Made by a program: the position numbers and the translations under genes. This document shows, piece after piece, positions 1 to 8,384 of a stretch of DNA of 64,000 nucleotides; the stretch's first letter is position 1, and every line of letters starts with the position of its first letter. Location: the NCBI GenBank assembly GCA_016700155.1, contig CP065001.1:3472001-3536000 (forward strand), in the 5' to 3' direction. Source of the stretch: Ignavibacteriales bacterium. Lineage in GTDB: Bacteria > Bacteroidota > Ignavibacteria > Ignavibacteriales > Ignavibacteriaceae. The notes beneath the pieces were generated by a model, which was not told the DNA's origin, searched no databases, and saw only the letters and a program-made list of their open reading frames with translations.

Positions 1-541
1 TTTTTTCCGGGTAATCAATCAGTACTGAATAACACTCACGATTCAATTCACCCTGCCTGTTCAAACTTCTGCTTTTAATAAGGAAAACTGAAGGCGATCT
101 GTAATTTGTATTTAAGACAAGTTCTGCTGATTGAGTACCGCTCTCAAGAAATGTATTGCGAAGATGTAACCGGAAAACTGCTTTACTATCAGTCGAGAGA
201 TAATTGTAAAATAATTTTTTGTATAAGCTGTCTGCGTCTTCTTCAAGTATATCAGCTGCAGTTTTGTTGGCGCTAATAATTTGTCCTCTTTCATTAAAAA
301 TTATTAGTGAAGCCGGAATAGAATTTATCTGGGACTGGTACTGCTGTTTCCTGAAATCAGATTCTCTTAATCTCTGAAAAAGCTGTTCGTTTTTTTCTTC
401 GGTTTGTTTGTGGAGGTCTTCAAGTTTTCTTACTAATCTGAAAGTTTCTTCAGGAGTAAAATTTTCATGGTTTTGTAAACCGTTAATAATCGTTTCGGCT
501 GTTGTGCGGAATGATGCAGAAGAGTCTGAGCCAGGCTTCAT
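1..541 (-). CDS. PAS-domain sensory protein, cut by the window edge
   Basis: A minus-strand frame starts at ATG 541 and is still open at base 1, giving 180 residues of a longer protein. Residues about 20-65 are a charged Glu/Lys/Gln-rich helix, probably a coiled coil. A PAS-like core follows, with the strand-turn-strand SLIIFNERGQIISANKTAA and the next helix ADILEED. This layout, a helical linker then PAS, is usual in cytoplasmic sensor kinases and diguanylate cyclases, but the output domain lies outside the window, so the enzyme class is unknown. No membrane segment is seen in the visible part. The gene is divergent from the coiled-coil protein at 924. The PAS assignment rests on pattern only. 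Confidence 0.7.
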   Translation of the reverse strand, partial: MKPGSDSSASFRTTAETIINGLQNHENFTPEETFRLVRKLEDLHKQTEEKNEQLFQRLRESDFRKQQYQSQINSIPASLIIFNERGQIISANKTAADILEEDADSLYKKLFYNYLSTDSKAVFRLHLRNTFLESGTQSAELVLNTNYRSPSVFLIKSRSLNRQGELNRECYSVLIDYPEK

Positions 542-923
542 TATTTGAGTATTGGATCCAATTTTATTTTTAGTAAATGAATTAATAGTTACTCACAGGT
601 TTTTCGTATTACTAAGTGTGACATCGCATCCGGAAATTCATCGAATCGGCAATCAGAATTTTCACCAGGTCAAAAGATTTTCAAACAGGTACTAAAGCGC
701 ATAAACATTTAGAGTTCCCCGGTAATTCGCAGATTCCTGATAATGCAGGCAACTACTCGCAGAATAAATTGTCCGATAAAAACGAACATTCATCCGCTTC
801 AAAAATAAGTGAGTGATATGTTATATCCAATACAACAGAATTTTTTTTATTACGACCAAGACTTAACACTTACAAAAAAAATCCGATAATCAGACAGCGG
901 GAAAACTCGTTTAACAATTTTAA
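542..923. other. Intergenic region between divergent genes
   Basis: This 382-bp gap separates the PAS gene from the 622-residue gene. Apart from the sigma-28-like site near its right end I see no gene, hairpin terminator or clear repeat. One plus-strand frame stays open for roughly 60 codons up to about 816 but has no start codon and no recognisable motif. Confidence 0.5.
863..889 (+). promoter_or_regulatory. Possible sigma-28 (FliA-type) promoter
   Basis: TTAA (863-866), 15 bp, TCCGATAA (882-889). The -10 half matches the flagellar sigma-28 element well; the -35 half differs by one base from TAAA. It lies 34 bp before the start of the coiled-coil protein gene and resembles the other sites in this window (4510, 25046, 29543, 49221). 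Confidence 0.45.
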
Positions 924-2792
924 ATGGTGAAGTGCGTATTCGCGATGATAAATGACAACTCTATATTAGATGAATTAACCGGAGAGAAATTTGCGTCTGA
1001 TGCACTAACCACCAGATTTAAAAATTTAGCGGGTAAATTTTGTACTCAGGATGTTCAATCAGGCATAGAGTTTATACATAAGTTTAAAGAAACGACACGC
1101 TTTTACAGATTTCCTCTCCCTCCTCAATTAAGTGAATATTTTATTCGCTATGAAGAAGCACCATTATTTTTTCTTTATGAAACTCCGCTTACCGCAGGTT
1201 ATGAAGATTTTTTCCGGAACAGGTCGGATAAAAAATATCCATCCGAAGCGCACCGTTCGCTGATGGAATTCTATTCAAAATGGGTAACGTTAAAATCAAT
1301 CAGCGATAAAAAGTTCTTCGCAAATTCGATGATTAACGTTATAACTAAAAATATTACTCCCGATTATTTTTTGAGCAGAATAATTCATTCGATTGTACTT
1401 ATTTATGACCAGTTCTTCCACGATCCGTTCAGTGCCCGAGATGTGTTAAAAGAAACGGATGAAACAATTCAGAAGACTTCACTCGATTCAAATGTGTTAA
1501 ATGAATTCAGATACTTTATAAAACTTCTGAACGGATTTTCATACCTCAGCCAGAGAGATCCGATTAATGCTTATCTTAGTTTTTCTGAAGCACTTCAACA
1601 GAAGCCTAACGGTATCTCTGCAATATTTTACCAGGCATTAGCTTCGGTTCATAAAAACGATCATGAAACAGCAGCGGAACTTCTGAAAAAAGTATTTCAG
1701 TTTGATGTTGACAGGTTGAATTATTCCGCTCAATTGAACAACCTTCAAATGTTTCAGTACTTTGTCAAATTCCCTGTAAGCGCAAATATTTTCAGGCAGG
1801 AAGACTTTGCCGCTATGTACAGGTCAATTGAGGAAATAATTGAAAATAATCGTAAGCGTGACGAAGTATCTCTGGATGCATTGAGGAACAGATTGTTGTT
1901 TTTAGCTCAACAGAAACTGAACGAGTTTTATAATGAGGATATTATCAGTACTGTAATTTTCCTTGAGTCAGTTGTTCAGAAATACCAGGGAAATAATACA
2001 ACACTTTTTAACGCAGTTACACCGAAACTTAATGAGCGTATTGCATTAGCAGCCCTGGCACTTAAGAAAAATATTTCTGACAAGTTTATGTCCGAAGTAA
2101 ATGAAAAGTTATCTGAGTTTGAGAATAAGAAGAATGAACACATTCAGAATATCGAAAAACTTAAAAAAGAATTCGAAGAAATTAAACTGCAGTCAAAACA
2201 AAAGCTTGACAGAACAATTTCTACCATTGAAAGCAATGCTGCAGCATTCATCGCTCAGTCAGAAGAAGAACTAACCGCATTGAATAACAATTCAAAATTA
2301 AACCCGATTAATTCATTTAAGACATCTATGGTGTATACAATCATTGCTACAGCACTGGTTTTTCTTGTCGGTGGAATAGCGGGTTATACCAATACTGAGT
2401 ATTCTTCCGGTTCCGGGTTCAATGATCTGATGTCAGGAGTAATATTCCAGGGCATAAAATGGAGTGTTATAACTTTTCTGCTCGGAACATTGATTTCAAT
2501 GGCGATGGCGGGATTTGCATTCATCGATAAATCAAATTACAAACACCGGCTTGTTCAGAGAATTAATGCGATAAAAAGTGATAAAGAAAGACAATTAACT
2601 TCGGCAAGAGAAAAAAGTAAATACAGAGACAAACTTTTGCAGGATAGTCTTAAGGACAGTATTGACCATGAAAATAAAAGCATCGCGAAGTTAAAAAAAG
2701 ATATCGAAGAATTATCTCAAAAACTTACTGCCGACGCTCAATTGAAAATCTCTGAAGAAGTTAAAAGGATTGAGCCGCTTCTTCCTGATTAA
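924..2792 (+). CDS. Large coiled-coil membrane protein with TPR-like region, unknown function
   Basis: I do not recognise this 622-residue protein as a named family. Residues about 1-390 are helical and include a TPR-like stretch near 200-270 (NAYLSFSEALQQKPNG). A long charged coiled coil spans about 395-445. Two hydrophobic segments follow, near 470-490 (TIIATALVFLVGGIAGY) and 510-535 (WSVITFLLGTLISMAMAG), and a second charged coiled coil fills about 545-615. It is therefore probably an inner-membrane protein with a hairpin anchor and both large parts on the same side. A sigma-28-like promoter precedes it, and it sits beside a glycosyltransferase and flagellin, so a role in motility or its control is inferred. 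There is no clear Shine-Dalgarno; ATG 942 is an alternative start. Confidence 0.75.
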   Translation: MVKCVFAMINDNSILDELTGEKFASDALTTRFKNLAGKFCTQDVQSGIEFIHKFKETTRFYRFPLPPQLSEYFIRYEEAPLFFLYETPLTAGYEDFFRNRSDKKYPSEAHRSLMEFYSKWVTLKSISDKKFFANSMINVITKNITPDYFLSRIIHSIVLIYDQFFHDPFSARDVLKETDETIQKTSLDSNVLNEFRYFIKLLNGFSYLSQRDPINAYLSFSEALQQKPNGISAIFYQALASVHKNDHETAAELLKKVFQFDVDRLNYSAQLNNLQMFQYFVKFPVSANIFRQEDFAAMYRSIEEIIENNRKRDEVSLDALRNRLLFLAQQKLNEFYNEDIISTVIFLESVVQKYQGNNTTLFNAVTPKLNERIALAALALKKNISDKFMSEVNEKLSEFENKKNEHIQNIEKLKKEFEEIKLQSKQKLDRTISTIESNAAAFIAQSEEELTALNNNSKLNPINSFKTSMVYTIIATALVFLVGGIAGYTNTEYSSGSGFNDLMSGVIFQGIKWSVITFLLGTLISMAMAGFAFIDKSNYKHRLVQRINAIKSDKERQLTSAREKSKYRDKLLQDSLKDSIDHENKSIAKLKKDIEELSQKLTADAQLKISEEVKRIEPLLPD

Positions 2793-2947
2793 ACATTCTG
2801 CCCATTATTAGCCACAATTCTATATATCATCATAAACTTGTCCTGTAAATAGCCAACTGCTTTATCATTTCACTGGCACTAAATTCGATTTGTTTAATCA
2901 GCTAATGTTGTGCGCAAACATTTTATAAATACAGCCGGAGTTTTACA

Positions 2948-4471
2948 GTGAGCATTTCACTTAGTATGATCGTTAAGAATGAGGAAAAATATCTCCGCGG
3001 ATGTTTAGATTCAGTGAAAGATATTGTTCAGCAAATTGTGCTTGTGGATACAGGTTCATCCGATGCTACAATATCAATCGCTGAAGAGTATAATGCAGAG
3101 GTTTATCAATTTGATTGGGTAAATGATTTTTCCGCGGCGAGAAATTTTGCTTTAAGTAAATCAACGGGCGATTGGATTTTATATCTTGACGCAGATGAGA
3201 GACTTTCAGAATCGAGTCTTGATGAATTAAAAAAAATAACATCAGCAAATGAAAAATTAGCTGTTAACTGTTTTGTTAAAAGTCCGGATGACCAAACAGG
3301 ACGCGACAATGTTATAAGCTACACAAGATTATTCCGCAACGACCCGCAAATAAAATTTTCCGGTTCAGTTCACGAACAGATAATCGGCTCAATCAATGAA
3401 AACGGGTACAAATTAATTGATTCATCAATTGAGATTCTTCATCTTGGATACAATACTTCAAAAGAAAAAAAGAAACAAAAAGCATCAAGAAACCTTTCGC
3501 TTCTTCTAAATGACTATCAAAATAACCCTGACCTGTACAAAACCTTCCAGCTTGCACAAACATATAACGTACTTGAAGAATACGATGAATCAACAAAATT
3601 GTTCAGAGAAGTCATCCGGACAAAAAAAATTCCTAAAGAATTTCTGATAATATCATTCTACTATGTATCCGTTAATGAACTGCGGAATCACAACATTGAA
3701 CCATCATTGAAATGCGCGATAGAAGGATTAAAACTTAATGACAACTATGCCCCTCTGAATTATCTCCTCTCAAAGATTTGCCTGCGCAACGGTGACTTAA
3801 ACCAGGCTATCAAATTGTCGATGAAAAGTTATCGCGCTAATACGGACGTTTTAAAGAACAAAAAATTCAGCAGCAATGATATCATACTTAATAATGAAGA
3901 AATGATTCTTTACGGATTGAGCATATCCCAGCAGGCAGGCAGGATTGATGCAATTCAGTTTTTTCTGGGTGAATATTCAAATCCGGCAGACAGAAATTTT
4001 ATCACTGATGGCAAGTTGAACGCAGGGGTTATTTCAAAATTATTGAATAAAAAGGATCTCGAAGAATCAGAGATCAACACGATCTGCAATTTTACAAACA
4101 AAGGAAATGTAGAATATGTTATTTCTATTCTTACTCCCTATAACAAAGTCAAATTGCGGTGTAGAATTCTTGAGTCTCTGATGAAAAAATTATCTGATGA
4201 TTGTGCAGTAAAAACAGCGTACGCCATATCCTTGATGGAAGATGGAAAAACGACTGAATCAACATTACTTTTTGAACAGCTCCTGGAACACCCGGATGTT
4301 CAGCCGTCAGTTCCGTTTTATTTAATTTCTATTTATATCAGTTCAGGCAAATACGAAGAACTGACGAGACTGATTGACTTTTCTGAACAAAAATTCAAAT
4401 CAATACCGGAAGCAAAGGCTGCAATAGATATGATAAAACAAAAAATTAAAGGGATATTACAGACAGCCTGA
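2948..4471 (+). CDS. Family 2 glycosyltransferase with TPR-like C-terminus
   Basis: The 507-residue protein opens with a GT-A nucleotide-sugar fold: SLSMIVKNEEKYLRGCLDS, then VDTGSSDAT and the metal-binding LDADE near residue 81. Family 2 enzymes transfer sugars from UDP- or GDP-sugars. The remaining ~300 residues are helical with TPR-like spacing (for example TYNVLEEYDESTKLFREVI), which in related enzymes holds the protein substrate. The start is GTG 2948, preceded by CCGGAG; no ATG fits better. It lies directly before the flagellin gene, so O-glycosylation of flagellin is a reasonable inference. The family assignment is firm, the target is not. Confidence 0.85.
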   Translation: MSISLSMIVKNEEKYLRGCLDSVKDIVQQIVLVDTGSSDATISIAEEYNAEVYQFDWVNDFSAARNFALSKSTGDWILYLDADERLSESSLDELKKITSANEKLAVNCFVKSPDDQTGRDNVISYTRLFRNDPQIKFSGSVHEQIIGSINENGYKLIDSSIEILHLGYNTSKEKKKQKASRNLSLLLNDYQNNPDLYKTFQLAQTYNVLEEYDESTKLFREVIRTKKIPKEFLIISFYYVSVNELRNHNIEPSLKCAIEGLKLNDNYAPLNYLLSKICLRNGDLNQAIKLSMKSYRANTDVLKNKKFSSNDIILNNEEMILYGLSISQQAGRIDAIQFFLGEYSNPADRNFITDGKLNAGVISKLLNKKDLEESEINTICNFTNKGNVEYVISILTPYNKVKLRCRILESLMKKLSDDCAVKTAYAISLMEDGKTTESTLLFEQLLEHPDVQPSVPFYLISIYISSGKYEELTRLIDFSEQKFKSIPEAKAAIDMIKQKIKGILQTA

Positions 4472-4509
4472 AATAGTTCTTCCGCTAAATTAATTCTTAC
4501 CTGAAACGC

Positions 4510-4537
4510 TAAACTTTTGAACCGGTGTTTACGATAA
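4510..4537 (+). promoter_or_regulatory. Sigma-28 (FliA-type) promoter of flagellin
   Basis: TAAACTTT begins at 4510 and TACGATAA ends at 4537, with 16 bp between TAAA and the -10 element. This is close to the FliA consensus (TAAAGTTT, 11 bp, GCCGATAA). It stands about 90 bp upstream of the flagellin start, the classic sigma-28 target. GGAGG at 4619-4623 is the ribosome-binding site. Confidence 0.8.
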
Positions 4538-4629
4538 TCTAAGTAGAGAATAAAATCTCTTAAATAATAAAAGATCAAACAAGGATGTTTGATTAAACAA
4601 AACTAACACAATATACATGGAGGTATATC

Positions 4630-5442
4630 ATGGGTTTCTCAGTAAACACCAATCTTAGCGCTCTTAACGCTTACAACGCATTAGCAAAAGTTAATGCACA
4701 AACCGAAAGAGCTCAGTTACGTCTCGCAACACAGAAGAGAATTAACTCTGTAGCTGATGACACATCAGGATTCAACATTGGTAAAACACTTGAATCATCT
4801 AACGGCGTGATGACTGCACAGAGAGGCAACATCAGTTCTGCAAAGAACTATTTGTCAACTGCAGAATCAGCTTTATTGCAGGTTGTAGATAAAATTAATG
4901 CTATAGTTGCAAAACAAGTTGATGCATCAGATCCGTTAAAAGATCAGGCTGCTATTGCTAATGATATCAGAACAATTGCCGGTGAAATTTCTTCTATTCT
5001 TTCAAACACCAAAATAGGTTCAACTGATATTCTTTCTTCAGCTTCTGCTACAGCAGCATTTAACGTTGGAACAACAGTAACTTTGGACTTTGCTGGTGCT
5101 GGTTACTTAAATGCACATGATCCAGCAACAACTTTAGGATCAGGTGGTTTAACTTCAACAACTAATGCAACAGTTATTGCTACTTCTACTGCAAACCTGA
5201 CTGCTGACGTAAAAGCAGCCTTAGGAAGAATTGGTAACCTTACTCAGACTCTTGATAGTAAGGATGATTTCCTTGCAGCAGCTATATCAAACAATACAGC
5301 AGCTATAAGCAAGCTGTTTGATGCAGATATGGCTATGGAACAATTGAATGCTACCAAGGGGCAAATCGGTCAACAGATTGGTACATCGATGTTAGCTCAG
5401 CTTAACATAGCTCCTCAGAACATTCTGTCCCTGTTTCGTTAA
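4630..5442 (+). CDS. fliC: Flagellin (short form)
   Basis: This is the filament subunit, 270 residues, short for a flagellin. The N-terminal D0/D1 helices show VNTNLSALNAYNALAKVN and the conserved RINSVADDTSGF stretch. The C-terminal D0 helix ends with AQLNIAPQNILSLFR, matching the usual ANQxPQNVLSLLR ending. Between residues about 125 and 200 lies a small Ser/Thr/Ala-rich insert where the variable D2/D3 domains would be, so the filament surface should be thin and offers many possible O-glycosylation sites. The start ATG 4630 has an excellent GGAGG. A sigma-28 promoter precedes the gene and a strong terminator follows, so it is probably made as a single-gene transcript. Confidence 0.95.
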   Translation: MGFSVNTNLSALNAYNALAKVNAQTERAQLRLATQKRINSVADDTSGFNIGKTLESSNGVMTAQRGNISSAKNYLSTAESALLQVVDKINAIVAKQVDASDPLKDQAAIANDIRTIAGEISSILSNTKIGSTDILSSASATAAFNVGTTVTLDFAGAGYLNAHDPATTLGSGGLTSTTNATVIATSTANLTADVKAALGRIGNLTQTLDSKDDFLAAAISNNTAAISKLFDADMAMEQLNATKGQIGQQIGTSMLAQLNIAPQNILSLFR

Positions 5443-5464
5443 TGATGAGTTTCTAGATTTCACT

Positions 5465-5490
5465 CCCCCGGTTTACGCCGGGGGTTTCTT
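5465..5490 (+). terminator. Intrinsic terminator after flagellin
   Basis: A perfect 7-bp GC stem, CCCCCGG (5465-5471) with CCGGGGG (5478-5484), closes a 6-nt loop and is followed by TTTCTT. It lies 22 bp after the flagellin stop and separates it from fliS. Confidence 0.92.
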
Positions 5491-5522
5491 ATTATCCTTT
5501 AATCTAGGGGAAGAAACACCAA

Positions 5523-5858
5523 ATGCATAATCCGTCTCTTGCTTACAAAAACCAAAGCCGAACTAACCAATACCTGGTTAATGAAGTAATGGAGGCTACT
5601 CCTCAACAACTGCTGATAAAACTTTATGACATTGCTATTGTCAGCTGTCAGAAACAAGATATGATCAGAACCAACAAGGCAATTCAGGAATTGACTAATG
5701 CGCTCAATTTTAACGATGATGGCGCAAAGGAAGTTTCAATTGGTTTGTTAAGATTATATCAGTTTTGCCAGGACCAGATGCGTAAAAACAATTTTGATGT
5801 TGTAAAGAAAATTTTGACCGAGTTGAGGGATTCCTGGATTAGTGCGTTTAACAAGTAA
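5523..5858 (+). CDS. fliS: Flagellin export chaperone FliS
   Basis: The 111-residue all-helical protein carries the FliS signature: the N-terminal Tyr-rich segment, NEVMEATPQQLLIKLYD, and a C-terminal helix with ILTELRDSWISAF. FliS binds the C-terminal helix of unpolymerised flagellin in the cytoplasm and delivers it to the export gate. Length is close to the family norm (about 120-130). The start ATG 5523 follows AGGGGAA. It is the first gene of a filament-assembly group fliS-fliD-(fliT-position gene)-flgM-like with gaps of 2 to 11 bp. Confidence 0.93.
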   Translation: MHNPSLAYKNQSRTNQYLVNEVMEATPQQLLIKLYDIAIVSCQKQDMIRTNKAIQELTNALNFNDDGAKEVSIGLLRLYQFCQDQMRKNNFDVVKKILTELRDSWISAFNK

Positions 5859-5869
5859 CAGGGGAACTT

Positions 5870-7663
5870 ATGGCAGTTGATTTGTTAACTACTTCAGGTA
5901 TTAATTCTCTCATAAACTCTTACAAGCTTACTGAGAGTTCTCGTTTGATAACGCCCATCAATACGAGGAAGACAAAGTATCAAAGCTTATCAACTGCCTA
6001 TAGTAATCTTAGTTCTAAACTTGATGCTCTTAAATCTCTTCTAAATGAATTAAAAACTTCAGGATCCGGTTCAGCATTCAGTTCTAAATCGGCAACATCG
6101 TCAAACACAAATTTTTTAACTGCAACCGCAAGTTCACTTGCTGGTCTTGGCAGTTACGATCTCCGTATTTCTCAACTGGCAAAAAGTGATATTGCGATGT
6201 CACATGAATTGACTTCATCAGCCATAAGCGCGCTTGATGGAGTTCACAGTTTTATGATAAAAACCGGTGACGGAAGTACTGGTGAATATACAAGTACGAT
6301 TGAAGTCGAATTTGATTCTTCTGATCCCACACAGACAAATAAATCTGTAATGGAAAAGATAAGGGATGCGATAAACTCCGATAAAGCTATTGTGAAATCG
6401 AATACATTTTCTGCATCTGCTGCGTACACCGGAGGACCTGGAACTTTAAAACTAAATCTTAACGGTACTGAAACTGAAATTTCATACAACGGCGGCGGAA
6501 CATATGAAGATTTAATTGATGAATTAGTCACAAATATTTCAGCAAATACATCAGGTGTGGTTGCTGAAAAAGTTGTGGATTCACCAAACCCGGGAGATGT
6601 AAGCTTAAAACTTACTGTTTCGGATTCATCAAAATATATTTCAATATCTCATTCAACCGGCGCTGATATTGTCAGTGATCTGAATATCGGTGTTACCAAG
6701 GAGAAAGGTGCTTCCGGTATTGTAACAGCGGCATCATTTTCACCAGATGCAACAACATCACAATTTTCACTTACCTCCAAGTCCACCGGACTTGATTTCA
6801 GAATCAAAGAATTAACAGATCTTAACGGAGGATCAGCATTAAGTTTTCTGGGGCTTAATCTTGGTTCTTCCAGACCTGAGTTTACTCAATCTGCCGACCT
6901 GACCGATACACCGGGATTTATGTACAGTGACATCACTGCAGGGGGAAATCTTTTAAATTCAAGAATAAATTTTAACGGTCTGGATATACAAAGAAACTCA
7001 AACACAATAAATGATCTTGTTACAGGCGTTACATTTACATTAAAGTCTGTGATGCAGCCGACTGATACGACCGTAAACGTTGCAATACAGAATAATGTGC
7101 CTTCAATCAAAACAAAGATTGAGGAATTTGTTGCAAAGTTTAATGATGTATACTCTTACATAAAAACTAACAGTACAACATCAAAAGATGAACGCGGGGT
7201 ATTTGTAGGCGATTCAAGCGCTACCTCAATTCTAAATAGTTTTGCTTCAACCGCTTATACTCCGGTGTCGGGTATTTTGCAGGGGAGCCTGAACACACTT
7301 TCACAATTGGGAATTACTTTCAATTCTTCAACAGGATTGGTTATTTCCGATAGTGCATTGTTGGAACAAAAATTAACCGAGAGTATAAGCCAGGTTGAGG
7401 CTGTATTTAATTCAACCAACGGAGTTGCGTCAAAACTGTTTAGTATTGTTTCACCTTACACAGGTAGTACCGGTTACCTGGCAAATTCAATTTCGTCACT
7501 CTCCACGAATATTCAGGGGCTGGATGATAAACTTACATCTGTCCAAAACAGAATAAATAAGACCGCGGAAAGTCTGCGTGCACAATACCAGAGATTGCAG
7601 TTACAACTGGCAAGTCTTTTGGATTTATCGGGGTCGTTCTCAGATACGAATTCCTTCTTTTAA
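5870..7663 (+). CDS. fliD: Flagellar cap protein FliD
   Basis: The 597-residue filament-cap protein (hook-associated protein 2) is secreted through the flagellum and forms the oligomer that folds flagellin at the tip. Conserved FliD_N features include TTSGINSLINSYKLTES and the coiled region KYQSLSTAYSNLSSKLDALK; the C-terminal FliD domain includes KFNDVYSYIKTNS and the final helix KTAESLRAQYQRLQLQLASL. The middle is a Ser/Thr/Gly-rich variable region. Length is normal to slightly large. The start ATG 5870 follows AGGGGAA, 11 bp after fliS. Confidence 0.92.
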   Translation: MAVDLLTTSGINSLINSYKLTESSRLITPINTRKTKYQSLSTAYSNLSSKLDALKSLLNELKTSGSGSAFSSKSATSSNTNFLTATASSLAGLGSYDLRISQLAKSDIAMSHELTSSAISALDGVHSFMIKTGDGSTGEYTSTIEVEFDSSDPTQTNKSVMEKIRDAINSDKAIVKSNTFSASAAYTGGPGTLKLNLNGTETEISYNGGGTYEDLIDELVTNISANTSGVVAEKVVDSPNPGDVSLKLTVSDSSKYISISHSTGADIVSDLNIGVTKEKGASGIVTAASFSPDATTSQFSLTSKSTGLDFRIKELTDLNGGSALSFLGLNLGSSRPEFTQSADLTDTPGFMYSDITAGGNLLNSRINFNGLDIQRNSNTINDLVTGVTFTLKSVMQPTDTTVNVAIQNNVPSIKTKIEEFVAKFNDVYSYIKTNSTTSKDERGVFVGDSSATSILNSFASTAYTPVSGILQGSLNTLSQLGITFNSSTGLVISDSALLEQKLTESISQVEAVFNSTNGVASKLFSIVSPYTGSTGYLANSISSLSTNIQGLDDKLTSVQNRINKTAESLRAQYQRLQLQLASLLDLSGSFSDTNSFF

Positions 7664-7665
7664 TT

Positions 7666-7998
7666 ATGGATTATTTGAACACAAGAATTAAAGAAATAGA
7701 TCTTTTGCTTCACGGGGTATTAAACGACATTAGTACCATGGAAGATGAAAATTTTGATGCTAATTTTAGCCACGCAAAAGAGAGTATGGTAAAAGTACAA
7801 AAGCTCAAAAATGAGCTGAAAATGAAGTTTTCATCCCGTGAGCTATCCAGGTTTGAGGGGGAGTTATTATTGATAACTAAACAAATTCAAAAAGAGTTCG
7901 ATAATATAGTAGCCGATAAAAAGAAAGAACTGGCACAGGTATCGGCAGAGCTTGAAATAGTACGGAACCAAAAAAAACTAGCAATATATTTAGGGTAA
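7666..7998 (+). CDS. Small helical protein in the fliT position
   Basis: A 110-residue acidic/basic helical protein beginning 2 bp after fliD. It is rich in Lys/Glu and has heptad-like hydrophobic spacing (KELAQVSAELEIVRNQKKLA), with no signal peptide or membrane segment. In many flagellar clusters the gene after fliD and fliS encodes FliT, a small helical chaperone for FliD. Position, size and helical character fit, but I see no diagnostic motif, so the FliT role is inferred from context only. Confidence 0.7.
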   Translation: MDYLNTRIKEIDLLLHGVLNDISTMEDENFDANFSHAKESMVKVQKLKNELKMKFSSRELSRFEGELLLITKQIQKEFDNIVADKKKELAQVSAELEIVRNQKKLAIYLG

Positions 7999-8002
7999 AA
8001 AA

Positions 8003-8263
8003 GTGGAAATAAAAGGAATATCAAACAATCAGTATTTCTCAAAGGAAGTTAACAAGCCTAAAGTGGAACAGGAAAATCAGAATCCACAAAAGGACAAACT
8101 TGAAATTTCCAGGGAAGCTAAATTATTGCAGAGTAATTCAGCCGAAACTAAAGATCTTGATGCCATCAGGGAAAAAATTGACAGCAAGTTTTATAATTCA
8201 GACGAAGTTCTGAATAAAGTGGCAGAAAAGATTTTAGAAGAACTAAAAAACCCTTTAAAATAA
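8003..8263 (+). CDS. flgM: FlgM-like anti-sigma-28 factor
   Basis: The 86-residue protein has the FlgM shape: a polar, probably disordered N-terminal half, then DKLEISREAKLLQ, then a C-terminal helical sigma-binding part with LDAIREKIDSKFYNSDEVL and KVAEKILEEL. FlgM family members typically read D-x-hydrophobic-Ser near the middle and (V/I)xx(I/L)(R/K)xxIxxGxYxxD near the end, which this matches. FlgM holds the flagellar sigma factor inactive until it is exported through the finished hook. The GTG start at 8003 follows AGGG. It ends the filament operon and a hairpin follows. The sigma-28-like promoters in the window agree with this identity. Confidence 0.72.
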   Translation: MEIKGISNNQYFSKEVNKPKVEQENQNPQKDKLEISREAKLLQSNSAETKDLDAIREKIDSKFYNSDEVLNKVAEKILEELKNPLK

Positions 8264-8287
8264 TTTAACTCCTACACACCTTTTCAT

Positions 8288-8327
8288 ATTAGCAAACATT
8301 GTTGAAATGTTTGCTAATTACTTTTCA
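8288..8327 (+). terminator. Intrinsic terminator after the flgM-like gene
   Basis: A perfect 13-bp inverted repeat, ATTAGCAAACATT (8288-8300) with its complement (8306-8318), encloses a 5-nt loop and is followed by TACTTTTC. The stem is AT-rich and the T-run is interrupted, so termination may be partial. Confidence 0.75.
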
Positions 8328-8384
8328 AATCTTTAAAATTAAACGAGAGAATATTTTTACATTGTTCTTAACTGTTTGATTTTA

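Noticed and set aside
772..779. TCCGATAA without a partner element
   Set aside because: A -10-like sequence occurs in the gap before 924, but there is no TAAA-type element 15-16 bp upstream, so it was not called a sigma-28 promoter.
625..816. Open plus-strand frame of about 60 codons
   Set aside because: No start codon or recognisable motif; low-complexity composition of intergenic DNA.
2874..2889. TGGCAC-N5-TCGA sigma-54-like site before the glycosyltransferase
   Set aside because: The -12 element lacks the needed GC, so the match is too weak to call.
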